From Ruminococcus flavefaciens (GTDB lineage: Bacteria; Bacillota; Clostridia; Oscillospirales; Ruminococcaceae), in the NCBI GenBank assembly GCA_015067005.1, contig SVNH01000014.1, forward strand, positions 1-64,000: a DNA stretch of 64,000 bases, given 5' to 3'. Position numbers and translations under genes: made by a program. Position 1 is the stretch's first letter. Each line of letters opens with the position of its first letter. Positions 26,199-36,200 of the stretch are shown one piece after another. A model generated the notes under the pieces. That model was not told the DNA's origin. It ran no database searches and saw only the letters and a program-made list of their open reading frames with translations.

Positions 26199-27299
26199 TT
26201 ACAGACTTCGAATATAGTACCCGATTTTATCGTATCTTCCGTTGACAGGTCGGATGGTATCCCCTGTTTCATAATAGTAGAAGTGATATTCAGCATCTTT
26301 AGGCAGTTCCAGCGCAGCCCGATCCATTACTGTGTGAGGTTCCTGACACCAGAAGACAAGCTCCATCGGCTTGCTCTCACCGGTATTCTGATTAAGCTCG
26401 GAAACATCGTCCACCAGGAGATGTGAAAAAGTCAGCTTCATCAGATTCACACCGCAAGAACGTCTCAGAAGATTCCACATATGACATCCATCAAGACGGG
26501 GTGTCATTTCAATGATATAAGGATGGTCGTCTGCAACCTTCATCTGAAAATATACTGGGCCGTTCATAATGCCAATTCTGTTGCAGGCATCCTCGGCAAT
26601 CTCTTTTAGTTGCCGCTTCGCATCTTGGCTGAATGCAACACCAGGTACTATATGTTTATGTATTAGCCCTGTATATTCAGGCCATGTCTCACGATCAGAA
26701 GCAACGAGGAACCGCATGACCCCATTCACCATATATCCGTTGACCGACACCTCTGGACCGTCAACATAACGCTCGACAATTACCTTTCCTTCACGTGAGA
26801 ATTTTTTTGCCTCATCAAAATGTTCTTCAAACTCAAATTGTGAATTAATCTTAAAAATACCACGCTGCCCTTGTGCATCAGATGGTTTCAGGATCGCAGG
26901 AAATCCTATCGTGACTGTAGCCTTTTCTTCAAGTACTTGATACGGGATATTCCCCTTACATTCTTTTGTCAAAGCCTCGCGCATTGAATTCTTGTGATTA
27001 CATATATATGCTACATTTGAAGAAACAAAATGAGGTAAACCAAGGCGCTCACTCAGTCTGCACGCGACAGGAATAGCTAGGTCAGATCCAGTTGAATAAA
27101 CAATGTCTATCCCATTCTTACAAATGTGTTCAGCAAGTTTTTCTTCATCAAGAACGTTAATAATATCAAAGTGATCGGCTGCATCAGCTCCAGGTCCATC
27201 CTTAGCCATCGCACAAGCAAATGTTTCGCAGCCCATTTTTTTTAGTTCTAATATGGCATCTAATTGAACAGAAGCAACACCTAATATCAATACTTTCAT
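26199..27299 (-). CDS. ATP-grasp ligase
   Basis: 366 residues, ATP-grasp fold: pre-ATP-grasp Rossmann part (LILGVASVQLDAILELKK), FPAILKPSDAQGQRGIF (ATP-binding lysine and glycine loop), VIVERYVDGPEVSVNGYM and the metal-binding YIIEMTPRLDGCHM. Joins a carboxylate to an amine through an acyl-phosphate. In a glycan locus this suggests amino-acylation of an amino sugar, possibly one made by the DegT enzyme whose gene overlaps it by four bases. Confidence 0.85.
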   Translation of the reverse strand: MKVLILGVASVQLDAILELKKMGCETFACAMAKDGPGADAADHFDIINVLDEEKLAEHICKNGIDIVYSTGSDLAIPVACRLSERLGLPHFVSSNVAYICNHKNSMREALTKECKGNIPYQVLEEKATVTIGFPAILKPSDAQGQRGIFKINSQFEFEEHFDEAKKFSREGKVIVERYVDGPEVSVNGYMVNGVMRFLVASDRETWPEYTGLIHKHIVPGVAFSQDAKRQLKEIAEDACNRIGIMNGPVYFQMKVADDHPYIIEMTPRLDGCHMWNLLRRSCGVNLMKLTFSHLLVDDVSELNQNTGESKPMELVFWCQEPHTVMDRAALELPKDAEYHFYYYETGDTIRPVNGRYDKIGYYIRSL

Positions 27300-28513
27300 A
27301 TATTTTTTAACACCTCAATATACTTTTCCGCCACATACACAACATCCTCGTCCGTCAAGCAAGTATGAAGCGGAAGAGTTATCTCGTTCGCAAATCTGTT
27401 ATATGCGTTCGGGAAATCTTTGATATCGAATCCCATATTCTTATAAGCCGTATGCATCGGCAGAGGCTTATAGTGAACATTACAGGATACTCCCTGTTCC
27501 GCCATTTTTATAATTATCTCTGAACGCTTTTCAGGAGTTATATTCGGAATCCTTGTTATGTAAAGATGTCCTGATGAAGTATGTTCGTCTGTGTAATGCT
27601 TCAAAGTCTCAACGCCGAGCGGAACAAGTACAGAATCATACTTCTCAATTATCTGCTTACGTCTTTTGAGCAAATCAGGATAACGCTTCATCTGAGCAAG
27701 TCCCATAGCGGCTGCGACATCGGTCATATTGCATTTGTACCAAGTTCCGACGATGTCATACTCCCAAGCTCCGAGCTGAGTCTTGGCAAGAGCGTCTTTG
27801 CTCTGACCGTGAAGACTGAGAAGCTGTATCCGATGATATATCTCCTCGTTATCAATTCCTTTTATTGTATTCCATGAAAGTGCGCCGCCTTCGGCGGTGG
27901 TGAAATTTTTTACTGCGTGGAAGGAGAATGAAGAAAAGTCCGCAATTGAGCCAGCCATTTTTCCATGCCACTTTGCTCCGAAAGCGTGGGCTGTATCAGC
28001 ACAGACAGCAATTCTTCCGATAGCTTCTTGTATCTTGTTTGAAGGCTTGAATAAGTCCTTCTTTGATTCAACGATAGCGAATATCCTGTCATAATCGCAC
28101 GGGATACCTGCAAGATCAACAGGAATAACAGCCTTCGTCTTTTCTGTTATCGCCTTTTCAAGCGCATCGTAATCCATTTCAAGGCTGTTAGGCTGTACGT
28201 CGACAAGTACAAGCTTTGCACCTACATGGCAGACGACAGAAGCCGATGCGGTATATGTATAGGCAGGAACGATCACTTCATCGCCTTCGCCGATACCAAG
28301 AACGCGAAGTGCCATCTCTGCACAGGCAGTTTGAGAATTTAGACAAACAGCGCGGTCAACTCCGACAAACTCCGCTATCTCCCTTTCAAGCTGCTTGGTT
28401 CTCGGACCTGTTGTTATCCAACCTGAACGAAGTGCATCGCATACCTCTTGTAATTCTGCTTCGCTTATGTCAGGTGGGCTAAAAGGGATTGATTTCTTCT
28501 GTGTTGAACTCAT
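27296..28513 (-). CDS. DegT/DnrJ/EryC1-family sugar aminotransferase
   Basis: 405 residues, PLP enzyme. N-terminal ALRSGWITTGPRTKQLE, VPAYTYTASASV, DTAHAFGA and the PLP lysine in FSFHAVKNFTTAEGG. Transaminates a 4-keto nucleotide sugar. First gene of the minus-strand polysaccharide operon as visible here; GGAGATG precedes ATG 28513. I found no convincing promoter upstream. Confidence 0.92.
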   Translation of the reverse strand: MSSTQKKSIPFSPPDISEAELQEVCDALRSGWITTGPRTKQLEREIAEFVGVDRAVCLNSQTACAEMALRVLGIGEGDEVIVPAYTYTASASVVCHVGAKLVLVDVQPNSLEMDYDALEKAITEKTKAVIPVDLAGIPCDYDRIFAIVESKKDLFKPSNKIQEAIGRIAVCADTAHAFGAKWHGKMAGSIADFSSFSFHAVKNFTTAEGGALSWNTIKGIDNEEIYHRIQLLSLHGQSKDALAKTQLGAWEYDIVGTWYKCNMTDVAAAMGLAQMKRYPDLLKRRKQIIEKYDSVLVPLGVETLKHYTDEHTSSGHLYITRIPNITPEKRSEIIIKMAEQGVSCNVHYKPLPMHTAYKNMGFDIKDFPNAYNRFANEITLPLHTCLTDEDVVYVAEKYIEVLKNI

Positions 28514-28542
28514 TAACTTACATCTCCTAATTATTATCGGCT

Positions 28543-28721
28543 CAGAAAAAGCTCTTATCGCCGCATTCTGAATTTATCTTTTTATTCTCCTTCATTACAA
28601 GAACAATCTTACCGTTCCTGACTGAAATCGAATCAACAAGCCAATATTTATCAAAATTATGTTCATAATTATGTTCATACGAATATATGTCATCTTTAAA
28701 CTTTAATTTCTTACCGCAGCC
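28543..28721 (-). pseudogene. C-terminal remnant of an unidentified gene
   Basis: An open stretch of about 58 codons after a TAG at 28,722-28,724 reads KDDIYSYEHNYEHN then DKYWLVDSISVRNG and ends DKSFF-stop, with coding-like composition but no start codon. It looks like the tail of a deleted gene upstream of the operon. The EHNYEHN doubling is the only repeat in it. Confidence 0.35.
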
Positions 28722-28724
28722 CTA

Positions 28725-29252
28725 TTTGAACAGAGAAAAAGTTGCATACCTCACCAATTCAAACAAATAACACTTCCGTCAATTGTTCAAGTGGCAAAAA
28801 TAAAAATAAATTTCCATATATGATACTTCATACAAATCACGAAAAATGTAGAATGTATCTATTAGACAAGAATTCCATAAAAAATGCTACTTTTTACTGC
28901 GAGAACCTTTTTGTCATGTGCGGAAATACATCGTTCATAATACTTATTTATTCTGTCACTTTATACAATTATTTCACAATAATCAATAAACAAACAGCTT
29001 TGATTCCTATGATAAATAGAGACAGAACCACGCACTATTAATTATAACTGTTAGTGACAAAAAAAGCAAGCGGAAAAATAGGGCAATTTATAGTTGTTAT
29101 TGTTTTTTGTCGTTTTTCACAAAATCGTCACATTGTTTACTGTCAAAATTGCACGAATAATTCTATTTGAAGTTATATTTACATTTGATATTAATATTAG
29201 TATATCGCTGGCAGCCAGTGGCTGCCATATCATCTATCATCTTTTAAAAATG
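28725..29252. other. non-coding, A+T-rich interval
   Basis: About 530 bases between the polysaccharide operon and the crcB group. Small frames on both strands lack ribosome sites and protein-like composition. The only structure noted is the hairpin at 29,210-29,226. This is a likely joint between two cargo segments. Confidence 0.5.
29210..29226. other. perfect short hairpin GGCAGCC/GGCTGCC
   Basis: Seven pairs around a 3-base AGT loop, no T run; 27 bases upstream of the crcB promoter. Possibly a regulatory or cruciform site. Confidence 0.3.
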
Positions 29253-29281
29253 TTGTAAACGCCTTTGATTTGTGCTATAAT
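29253..29281 (+). promoter_or_regulatory. sigma-A promoter of the crcB operon
   Basis: TTGTAA (29,253-29,258), 17 bases, TATAAT (29,276-29,281). Only 30 bases separate it from the start codon, too short for the fluoride riboswitch that often precedes crcB. Confidence 0.7.
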
Positions 29282-29310
29282 GAGAATATCAAATCTGATG
29301 AGGTGAGTTC

Positions 29311-29685
29311 ATGACTGATTGTCTGATAGTTGCTGCCGGAGGTGCGATAGGCGCCGTTTGCAGATTTCTGGTTGGAAAGCTCCCGATAGGCAGCAGCGAC
29401 GGATTTCCGATAAAAACGTTTATTGTCAATATACTTGGCTGCTTTATGATTGGTCTTGTAGCTGCACTTGCATTGAAACAGTTTTCGGATTCTCCCAAAC
29501 TGATTCTTTTCCTTAAAGCCGGCGTCTGTGGAGGCTTTACAACGTTCTCGTCATTTGCTCTTGAAACAGGCGGAATGATAGAAAAAGGTTCATATATCAC
29601 AGCTGCTTCGTATATCATACTGAGTGTTGCAGTCGGCGTAGCAGCCTTGTTCGCAGCTCAGTACCTCGTTGAAAAAGCATTCTGA
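29311..29685 (+). CDS. crcB: fluoride ion channel/exporter CrcB
   Basis: 124 residues, four membrane segments, with GGAIGAVCRF, the TFIVNILGCFMIG block and GGFTTFSSFALE (including the fluoride-lining TTFSS). Forms a dual-topology dimer that releases fluoride; a single copy in a family that often has two. GAGGTGAG precedes ATG 29311. Leads a three-gene run with yaiI-like and esterase genes. Confidence 0.95.
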   Translation: MTDCLIVAAGGAIGAVCRFLVGKLPIGSSDGFPIKTFIVNILGCFMIGLVAALALKQFSDSPKLILFLKAGVCGGFTTFSSFALETGGMIEKGSYITAASYIILSVAVGVAALFAAQYLVEKAF

Positions 29686-29700
29686 CCACAGGTGAAAAAT

Positions 29701-30138
29701 ATGAAGATTTTTATAGATGCAGACGGCTGTCCCGTAGTTGACAATGCCGTCAGGACAGCAAGGCGGTACGGACTTGAATGTACGATAATATGCGATACAG
29801 CACACTCTATCCAGCGTGAAGGTGCTGAAACAATAATCGTTGATAAAGGCGCGGACAGCGCAGATTTCCGGCTCGTCAACCTTGTAAGTTCCGGAGATAT
29901 TGCCATTACTCAGGACTACGGACTTGCAGCGATGTGTCTGAGCAAGAGGGCAATAGTTCTCAATCAGGACGGTAAGCGCTATACCGAGGAAAACATCTCG
30001 GGACTGCTCGAATTCCGTGCAGTCTCAGCTAAGATACGCAGAAGCGGCGGACGCACAAAGGGTATGTCCAAACGCACCGCTCAGCAGGATAAGGACTTTG
30101 AGAAGGCTCTGACAGAGCTGATAGGAGCAGGAATATGA
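29701..30138 (+). CDS. YaiI/YqxD family (DUF188, UPF0178) protein
   Basis: 145 residues from ATG 29701 (AGGTGA upstream). IFIDADGCPVVDNAV at the start, DKGADSADFRLVNL, GDIAITQDYGLAA and RTAQQDKDFEKAL mark the family, a PIN-like fold of unknown function with conserved acidic residues. Overlaps the next gene by four bases (ATGA). Confidence 0.92.
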   Translation: MKIFIDADGCPVVDNAVRTARRYGLECTIICDTAHSIQREGAETIIVDKGADSADFRLVNLVSSGDIAITQDYGLAAMCLSKRAIVLNQDGKRYTEENISGLLEFRAVSAKIRRSGGRTKGMSKRTAQQDKDFEKALTELIGAGI

Positions 30139-31700
30139 AGATACTGAATTTACACGGCTTCATGGGTGAAGCAGATAACAAGAATTACAAAGCGCTTTGT
30201 GTCCTTTTTCCTGCGGAGGATATAATTTCACCAAAGCTGAATTATATTGATACTGCGCCGGATAAGATTCTTGAGCAGCTTTCGGATATGGTCGATTCTG
30301 ACGATTTTATATTTGTGGGACAGAGCCTCGGAGGCTGGTATGCGGACAAATTAAGCCGCAAATTTAACTTTCCTTGTATTCTCACAAATCCCTGTTATTA
30401 TCCTCATGAACTGAAGTTAATAACAGAATCAGATATGCCTGATGAGTTTGTTGTACAATATTATGAGATGTCAGTTAATGATAAAAACGAACTTGCTTAT
30501 TCATTTTGCAGCGATGGCGATACAGTAATTCCCAATAATTTTGACAACTGTAAAAAGCTCTCTTATGAGGCTATTATGGTACATGGAAGTCATAGCACAA
30601 TTGAAAACATTGTCGACCATTTTTCTAAGTTATTGGCGTTTAATTACACTGCGAACGAGGTAGCTGAATTAAAAGAAAAACGGAAAGCAGCTTTTTTACA
30701 GGAAAACCCTGAATGGTCTGATAACCGTTTCCTTGATATCATATTTAATCAGGCAATCATAGAGGCAATGAAAGCTATTTTTGATAAGGAAATGGAACAA
30801 ACCGAAAGGTCGTTGGAAAAAGCGTTTTTCCCCGGCGTGACAGACAGTAACAAGGATTCTACATATGACAATGAAAAAGAAAAAATTAAGCGAACACTTA
30901 AAAAAATTGAGCAGTATAGATATTCAGAAGGAGATAAAATCGAAAAGCTTAGCGGTGAGTTTCCTCAAAAATTTATAAGCCTGAAAAAAGAGGTCGATAA
31001 AACTAAGAGTAATTTTGAGAGTAATCATTATAATATTTCGCGTCAGAATGTACTCGAAATCAGAACGCTTGCTAAGCTTGAAATATGCGAGAAAATACTT
31101 AAAAAACAGATATCAAGTGTGAAAAAAGTTTCAAATACAAAATTTGAAGATTTGTATATGGAGTATGACAAGCATTATTCTGAGCTGATCGATAACGTTA
31201 ATAAAATAGATGTTTCTGCTAATAACTATCTTTCTGCTTTTTTCGATTTATTTAATTTTGAGGACAAGTTCTCGCTGGAGTGGATATATAGCTTTGCTGA
31301 TTATGCAGTTGAGCACAAAATTGACGAAGAAACATTTGACAGAGGCAAATACCTGTATGCTTCACCTATTGAGACTCCAAATGGCTTATATTGCATGAAT
31401 AGGTCTTTTTTTCTTAGAGATGAGTATCTTCCGCTGCTGTTGGAATGTGAGTACGATGTATCAGGATTTGGAAAGGCAATTTATGAGTATACTCTATATG
31501 TTGAACTTGTATATGGTTTAAAAAATGCGTATATTAGCAGTGAAGCATTAGAGAAGATATCCCGGTCAGAATGGGTCGCTTTTATTAAAAGCAATTACAA
31601 CTTGCTTGGTGCATTTAACAGAAATAAGGAATGGACGCCTAAAAAAATAAAAGAGGCGCGTAAAGTCTTTGATAAGTGGGGAATAAACCAGCAGACGTGA
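30135..31700 (+). CDS. YqiA-like esterase domain fused to a long unknown C-terminal region
   Basis: 521 residues. Residues 1-170 are a small alpha/beta hydrolase of the YqiA/YcfP family: LNLHGFMGEADN, nucleophile elbow GQSLGGWYAD, FCSDGDTVIP and VHGSHSTIE with the catalytic His. Residues about 180-521 are highly charged and partly coiled-coil (LKKIEQYRYSEGDKIEKLSG...), not matching anything I know. Family members normally end near 190 residues, so this is a fusion or a read-through with a second gene; no frameshift is visible. Codon use turns A+T-rich in the second half. Confidence 0.75.
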   Translation: MKILNLHGFMGEADNKNYKALCVLFPAEDIISPKLNYIDTAPDKILEQLSDMVDSDDFIFVGQSLGGWYADKLSRKFNFPCILTNPCYYPHELKLITESDMPDEFVVQYYEMSVNDKNELAYSFCSDGDTVIPNNFDNCKKLSYEAIMVHGSHSTIENIVDHFSKLLAFNYTANEVAELKEKRKAAFLQENPEWSDNRFLDIIFNQAIIEAMKAIFDKEMEQTERSLEKAFFPGVTDSNKDSTYDNEKEKIKRTLKKIEQYRYSEGDKIEKLSGEFPQKFISLKKEVDKTKSNFESNHYNISRQNVLEIRTLAKLEICEKILKKQISSVKKVSNTKFEDLYMEYDKHYSELIDNVNKIDVSANNYLSAFFDLFNFEDKFSLEWIYSFADYAVEHKIDEETFDRGKYLYASPIETPNGLYCMNRSFFLRDEYLPLLLECEYDVSGFGKAIYEYTLYVELVYGLKNAYISSEALEKISRSEWVAFIKSNYNLLGAFNRNKEWTPKKIKEARKVFDKWGINQQT

Positions 31701-31716
31701 AATTCCAAAAAAGTGC

Positions 31717-31745
31717 TTGACATTTTTGGAATATATTGTTATAAT
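31717..31745 (+). promoter_or_regulatory. consensus sigma-A promoter
   Basis: TTGACA (31,717-31,722), exactly 17 bases, TATAAT (31,740-31,745): a perfect consensus. The next strong terminator is only 115 bases downstream. Confidence 0.88.
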
Positions 31746-31751
31746 AAACGT

Positions 31752-31898
31752 AGAAAAATTGGAAGCGACATACAGCTTATAAATTATAATGTTTAACTGT
31801 AAAAATCAAAAGTTCCCGATTTTTGTTCCATGTAAAAAATGATATTATGTGATAGAATAGCCTTGAGGTGAATAAAAGCCTCAAGGCTTTTATTTTTT
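31752..31898 (+). ncRNA. candidate small RNA or attenuated leader (about 147 nt)
   Basis: Bounded by a perfect promoter and a strong terminator, with no reading frame of note. It holds an internal AAAAATC/GATTTTT pairing at 31,801-31,824. It may be a stand-alone RNA of the element or a transcription-attenuating leader of the transfer operon that starts at 32,038. Confidence 0.45.
31859..31898 (+). terminator. rho-independent terminator in the transfer-operon leader
   Basis: 10-bp perfect stem AGCCTTGAGG / CCTCAAGGCT, 10-base loop, then TTTTATTTTTT. Confidence 0.9.
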
Positions 31899-31989
31899 CC
31901 TTATCACACGTATGTAGTCCCTGATCAAGACTGCTATCTACCAACGACGTCACCCGGGGGCGTCATACCATTAGAAAACCACAAATCTC

Positions 31990-32008
31990 GCAGAGAGATA
32001 CTCTCTGC
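31990..32008 (+). other. leader hairpin before the transfer operon
   Basis: GCAGAGAG/CTCTCTGC with a 3-base loop and ATCTTT after it, 30 bases before the start codon. A second stem GACGTC/GGCGTC around CACCCGGG-rich sequence lies at 31,948-31,966. Together they look like a regulated leader, family unknown. Confidence 0.4.
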
Positions 32009-32037
32009 ATCTTTAATCAAAATCTGGAGGTATTTTC

Positions 32038-33183
32038 ATGAAAAATTTATCCGTAAAAAAAGCAATCAAGGAAAATATGTTTACTAAGAGTGAGAACATT
32101 AACAAATTCTCCGAACCCCGTGATACTGTTCACAAGGGATTCACTCTCGTGACAGGCACAAACAACGACATCAAGCATGATTCCGTAAAAAACATGCTCG
32201 TCGATAGCTGCAGCAAAACATCTACTATTTTTATCGACACAAGAGAAATGCTTGACTCCAACACGATAGACCTTATATCTTCTCACCCGCTTCTTGACGG
32301 AAAGGTGAAAACGATAGACGTTTACAAGGACGGAATTCCCGTCAATTTGTTTTACGCAGATCCGGAGAAAACCGATGAAGAAAAGGTTATCGATTTATTC
32401 GATGTCTGCTCTTCAATCTACAGAAACCCGGATCCTGACCACATGGAAATGCTTCACGAAGGTATATCTGTTTACATAGAAAACCTGGATGATTTCACAG
32501 ACTGTTCCGTATATGAAAAAGCAAGAATCGAAGAAATGCAGCTACTTGAATTTCTTAGTCAGGCTGTATTATATACGACCAACGATCCGTTTCTTCACGA
32601 AGTTCATTATTCAATTGAGCATGATCTTGGCGATTGCGGAATGATGAACAATTCGTGGGCGAACATCATCCAGTATCCGGGTCCAGCTTATTATATCAAC
32701 ATAAATTCCGGTTGGAGAGATAGTGCGCTTCCGATTGCGGATATGCTCCTTGCATCACTCAGAAACGCCCGCAAGCGCAATCATGACATCCCAATTGATC
32801 TCTACGTAAACGATATTGCTGACCTTAACTTCTCAAGCACCGGCTCAATCAGAAAAATAATTAACGAAAGTGAGTGCTTGAACATAAACGTTATCGGCAT
32901 ATCACGCGATTATTATTCGCCTGCTACGCCGGTAGGTCAGATCATGGCTTCGGCGGAAAAGCAGTTCTTTCTCTTCCCGACAATTAAGTCAAAGGAATAT
33001 GTTGATTCAGCTCTTCAGATTAGCAGCGGCGACGAATGGCCGTTCATAGATATTCTGTACGGCGATGCTATCCTGAAGGAAATAGTCCATGATTCGCACA
33101 CCGGCAAGAATGTAGCAACTGTTTGCAGAGGTAGTCTCAAAAATTATTTTAGCCTCAGAAACTACTTCGGCTTTAATGATTAA
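32038..33183 (+). CDS. HerA/VirD4-like ATPase relative without Walker A
   Basis: 381 residues, start ATG 32038 after CTGGAGG. The order resembles a TraG/HerA P-loop ATPase: an N-terminal strand ending LVTGTNNDIKHDS where a P-loop should be, DTREMLDS, a late DLYVNDIADL in the Walker B position and a NVIGISRDYYSPAT strand matching the sensor strand of the next protein. No GK[ST] is present, so ATP hydrolysis is doubtful. Possibly a structural partner of the 1,011-residue ATPase 78 bases downstream. Confidence 0.5.
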   Translation: MKNLSVKKAIKENMFTKSENINKFSEPRDTVHKGFTLVTGTNNDIKHDSVKNMLVDSCSKTSTIFIDTREMLDSNTIDLISSHPLLDGKVKTIDVYKDGIPVNLFYADPEKTDEEKVIDLFDVCSSIYRNPDPDHMEMLHEGISVYIENLDDFTDCSVYEKARIEEMQLLEFLSQAVLYTTNDPFLHEVHYSIEHDLGDCGMMNNSWANIIQYPGPAYYININSGWRDSALPIADMLLASLRNARKRNHDIPIDLYVNDIADLNFSSTGSIRKIINESECLNINVIGISRDYYSPATPVGQIMASAEKQFFLFPTIKSKEYVDSALQISSGDEWPFIDILYGDAILKEIVHDSHTGKNVATVCRGSLKNYFSLRNYFGFND

Positions 33184-33261
33184 TTTTTAAAACAATAAAG
33201 GATATGAATTGGCGGAGGCTTTTGCCTCCGCTATATTAAGTTATATGAAGGAGCGATATAT

Positions 33262-36200
33262 ATGAGATTCATAAGAAGTAAAAACGGCGATTACAGCAAT
33301 CTGCCGAGAATTCCCGAAGAATCAATCCGTCAGCCGCTGACAGGCAACAGCGTCCCACAGAATGCCGTTAATTCAGTGCCTGCCACCTCTGAACAGGTTT
33401 ATGCTCAAATGGGACAACAGATAGGATATCTGGATATGTGGGCGAATAATGGCTATACTATGGATTCGTACCATTTCGCCTATGAGGTCGAGACTGAAGA
33501 AGGAGCTTTTGTACTGTTTTACGGTGAAAATGGCGTAAAATATATAGAACGGACAGTAACAAAACGAGAGCAGAACAACCTTAAAGGCGGACTGTCTCAC
33601 ACCAGCAAAATCAAGGACAAGCCCATTGAAATATGCGATGCTGTTTTCTTCAAGTATGGAGAAAAATTTATGCGCGAAGATAAGCCCGACAAGCACTATT
33701 TCTATGTTTATACGTCGGACGATAATACTAACGATCTTTCTATGGTAACTAAGGTTATCGAAAAAGGCGACTTGAATAGTCCGCAATGCAGCCTGATATT
33801 TAAACCGGAAATAGTCAGATCTGGACAGGAAAAACTATGCAGCGCCTTCTTCCGCGCCGAGATATACCGCGTTTCCAAACGCAGTACAGAGATAATGGTA
33901 CCAACTCATCCTGGTTGGCATTTTGATGAAAAATACGGCTTTGTATTCCTGGACAGAATGAGATACAAGGAACTTCCCGAGACCGAACTGCCTCCTTTCC
34001 TTTGTAAAAGAATAGTGGGAACAACTAATAACTCAGTCAGCAGCGTATATAATAATTTGAAGCCAATGATAGGTCAGTGTTTGCAAAAGAAATTATTATG
34101 GAGCGCGAGACTGATTAGTCCACTTCTTATGCCGCTCTGGAAGCATGGCGTAGTAGTGAGAACTATAATAGCTGCAATCATTGATACTACCGACCAGATG
34201 TCAACTTCTGCCGCAATACTTAAAACTGGAGATTTCGCTAACTTTGATTCGTTGTCGCTATACTCATCAACTGTGGATATCGACAAAGAAATAGTCGGTG
34301 CCCGCGACGGCGTTGCAACATTTATCTGTCCACTGACAGCGGCAGAGTCAAAATATAACGCTGCTAAGGTCAATTATATCCGAGATGCAGCGATAGGCGC
34401 TAACGGAGCAGATAAGACTGCGAGGGCGCTTATCTCGTTGATAGGTCGCTTCATTCCAGCAGACCTGCCGCCAGAATTTGTTCTTCCCATCGACTGTAAG
34501 AGAATGGCTACCGATGCAGATGATAACAAGCTTCGGAACTTCGTGTTGGAGTTCGATGCGGCGTACATATCCTATATTGAGAACCATTTCGATGTTATTG
34601 AGAGCTGGATAAGCTCCACAGCAGTGCGTTACAAGGCAGAGCCTGCTCCAGGAATCGAAAAGAATAAAGACGGCCTTTACATAGCATTGAACGCATTACA
34701 GAGTATAATGAAAGGCTGCTTCAATATTGAGCTTTTTACGGACGACGAGTTCAAGCGTGTTACCGACCTGTTCAAAGAATCCGCGACAGAAATCATCGCT
34801 CCCGACTACGTCGTCAGAGACCAGTTCATTACTGTAACAATTGATATGATAATGGAAAGACTATTCTCGTTTATGGATATAGTTTCCGCCCACAAGAACT
34901 ATTCCGATGACGGACGCACATTGATCCTTGACCGAAAAAAGGGATTCCTCAACTTCAAAATTAAGTCTCTTGACAAGATAGCTGAGCGCATCCCGACCGT
35001 TAAAGACGGAGCTGAGCTTGCGGGAATACTTAAGGCTTGCAGTACTATAAAATGTACCGATAACGGCGCTCGTCAGATAACTACTCCCGAGGGACGCTCC
35101 GGATTTTACAGCGTTTATCTTTCGGAGCTTGGAGACGATATACTGCCGATAATCAGGTATATTGACAATATCGAGTTCTTTATGCTGCCGGAAGAAGTCC
35201 CTGAGAATTTCATACCGCTGGTATGGTTCAGAGGACGCTGTGCCGGTATCGTTCTTGACGGTAAAGGATTGCCGAATCCTCATATCAATATCTGCGGATT
35301 GTCGGGCATGGGCAAAAATCGAGGTGCTTACCGCAACGGTGAATGCTTCCTCCGCTTACGTTCCAAGTTCATTTTCATCAATATTAAGGGACCCATAACC
35401 GAGGATTCTCTCAAAGATATGGGTTGTCCTACTGACAAATATGACCTGTTCAATCTCAAGACTGAAGGCTTGCCGTTCGATATATTCAACGTATCGGACT
35501 TTAAAGGCAAGAACGCGAAAGTCAGCTACATATTGAATATTATATGTGCGGCAGTTAATGGTCTCACCGATAATCAGCTCAACGAGCTTTCCGATTATGT
35601 CAACAGCATGGTTGACGATGATACGCAGAGCTTTTCCCTGCTTGAACTCTTTGAAAAATTTCCCAAGGGCAGAACAATAGCTCTTCAGAAGAAGCTCACT
35701 CCGCTGTTCAACATGATGAGAGCTTATACTCCAAAAGGCGAAAAATACAAGTATCCCTCTTTTCGTGAGTTTATTGACGACCGCAGCAGGATAACTGTTC
35801 TGTCTATTGTTCAGAGTAACGTCACGGCGTTGCGCTGCACTGTCTATGCGCTGTTGCAGTCTTTATTTGAACATCAGATTCTTGACAGCCATACCCGTGT
35901 GGTATTGTACGCTGACGAGATGCAAAAATATACCTCAGATAGCCCATTTCAGCAGTGGTTCGCTGAAGGCAGGCAGTTTAATATTATGGCTGCTGGAATA
36001 ACGCAGGAATATCGCAGCAGGGACAACGAGACACGAAACTTCACAAGCAACGCTGCAATGGAGCTTTTCTATCCTCCGACTACCGTTTCAGCAGATAAAG
36101 TGTTCAAAGCACTGAATACGGAATTCTCAATAGAGGAGCTTTGTTCCGGAAATCTGGGAGATATTTTCTGTAAGGGATTTTTCTGGAGCAGTGTTGAGAA

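Noticed and set aside
28742..29041. 99-residue plus-strand frame in the interval before crcB
   Set aside because: A+T-driven composition, no ribosome site, no recognisable domain.
29210..29310. Possible fluoride riboswitch before crcB
   Set aside because: The promoter leaves only about 20-30 transcribed bases and no conserved aptamer bases are seen; the GGCAGCC hairpin lies upstream of the promoter.
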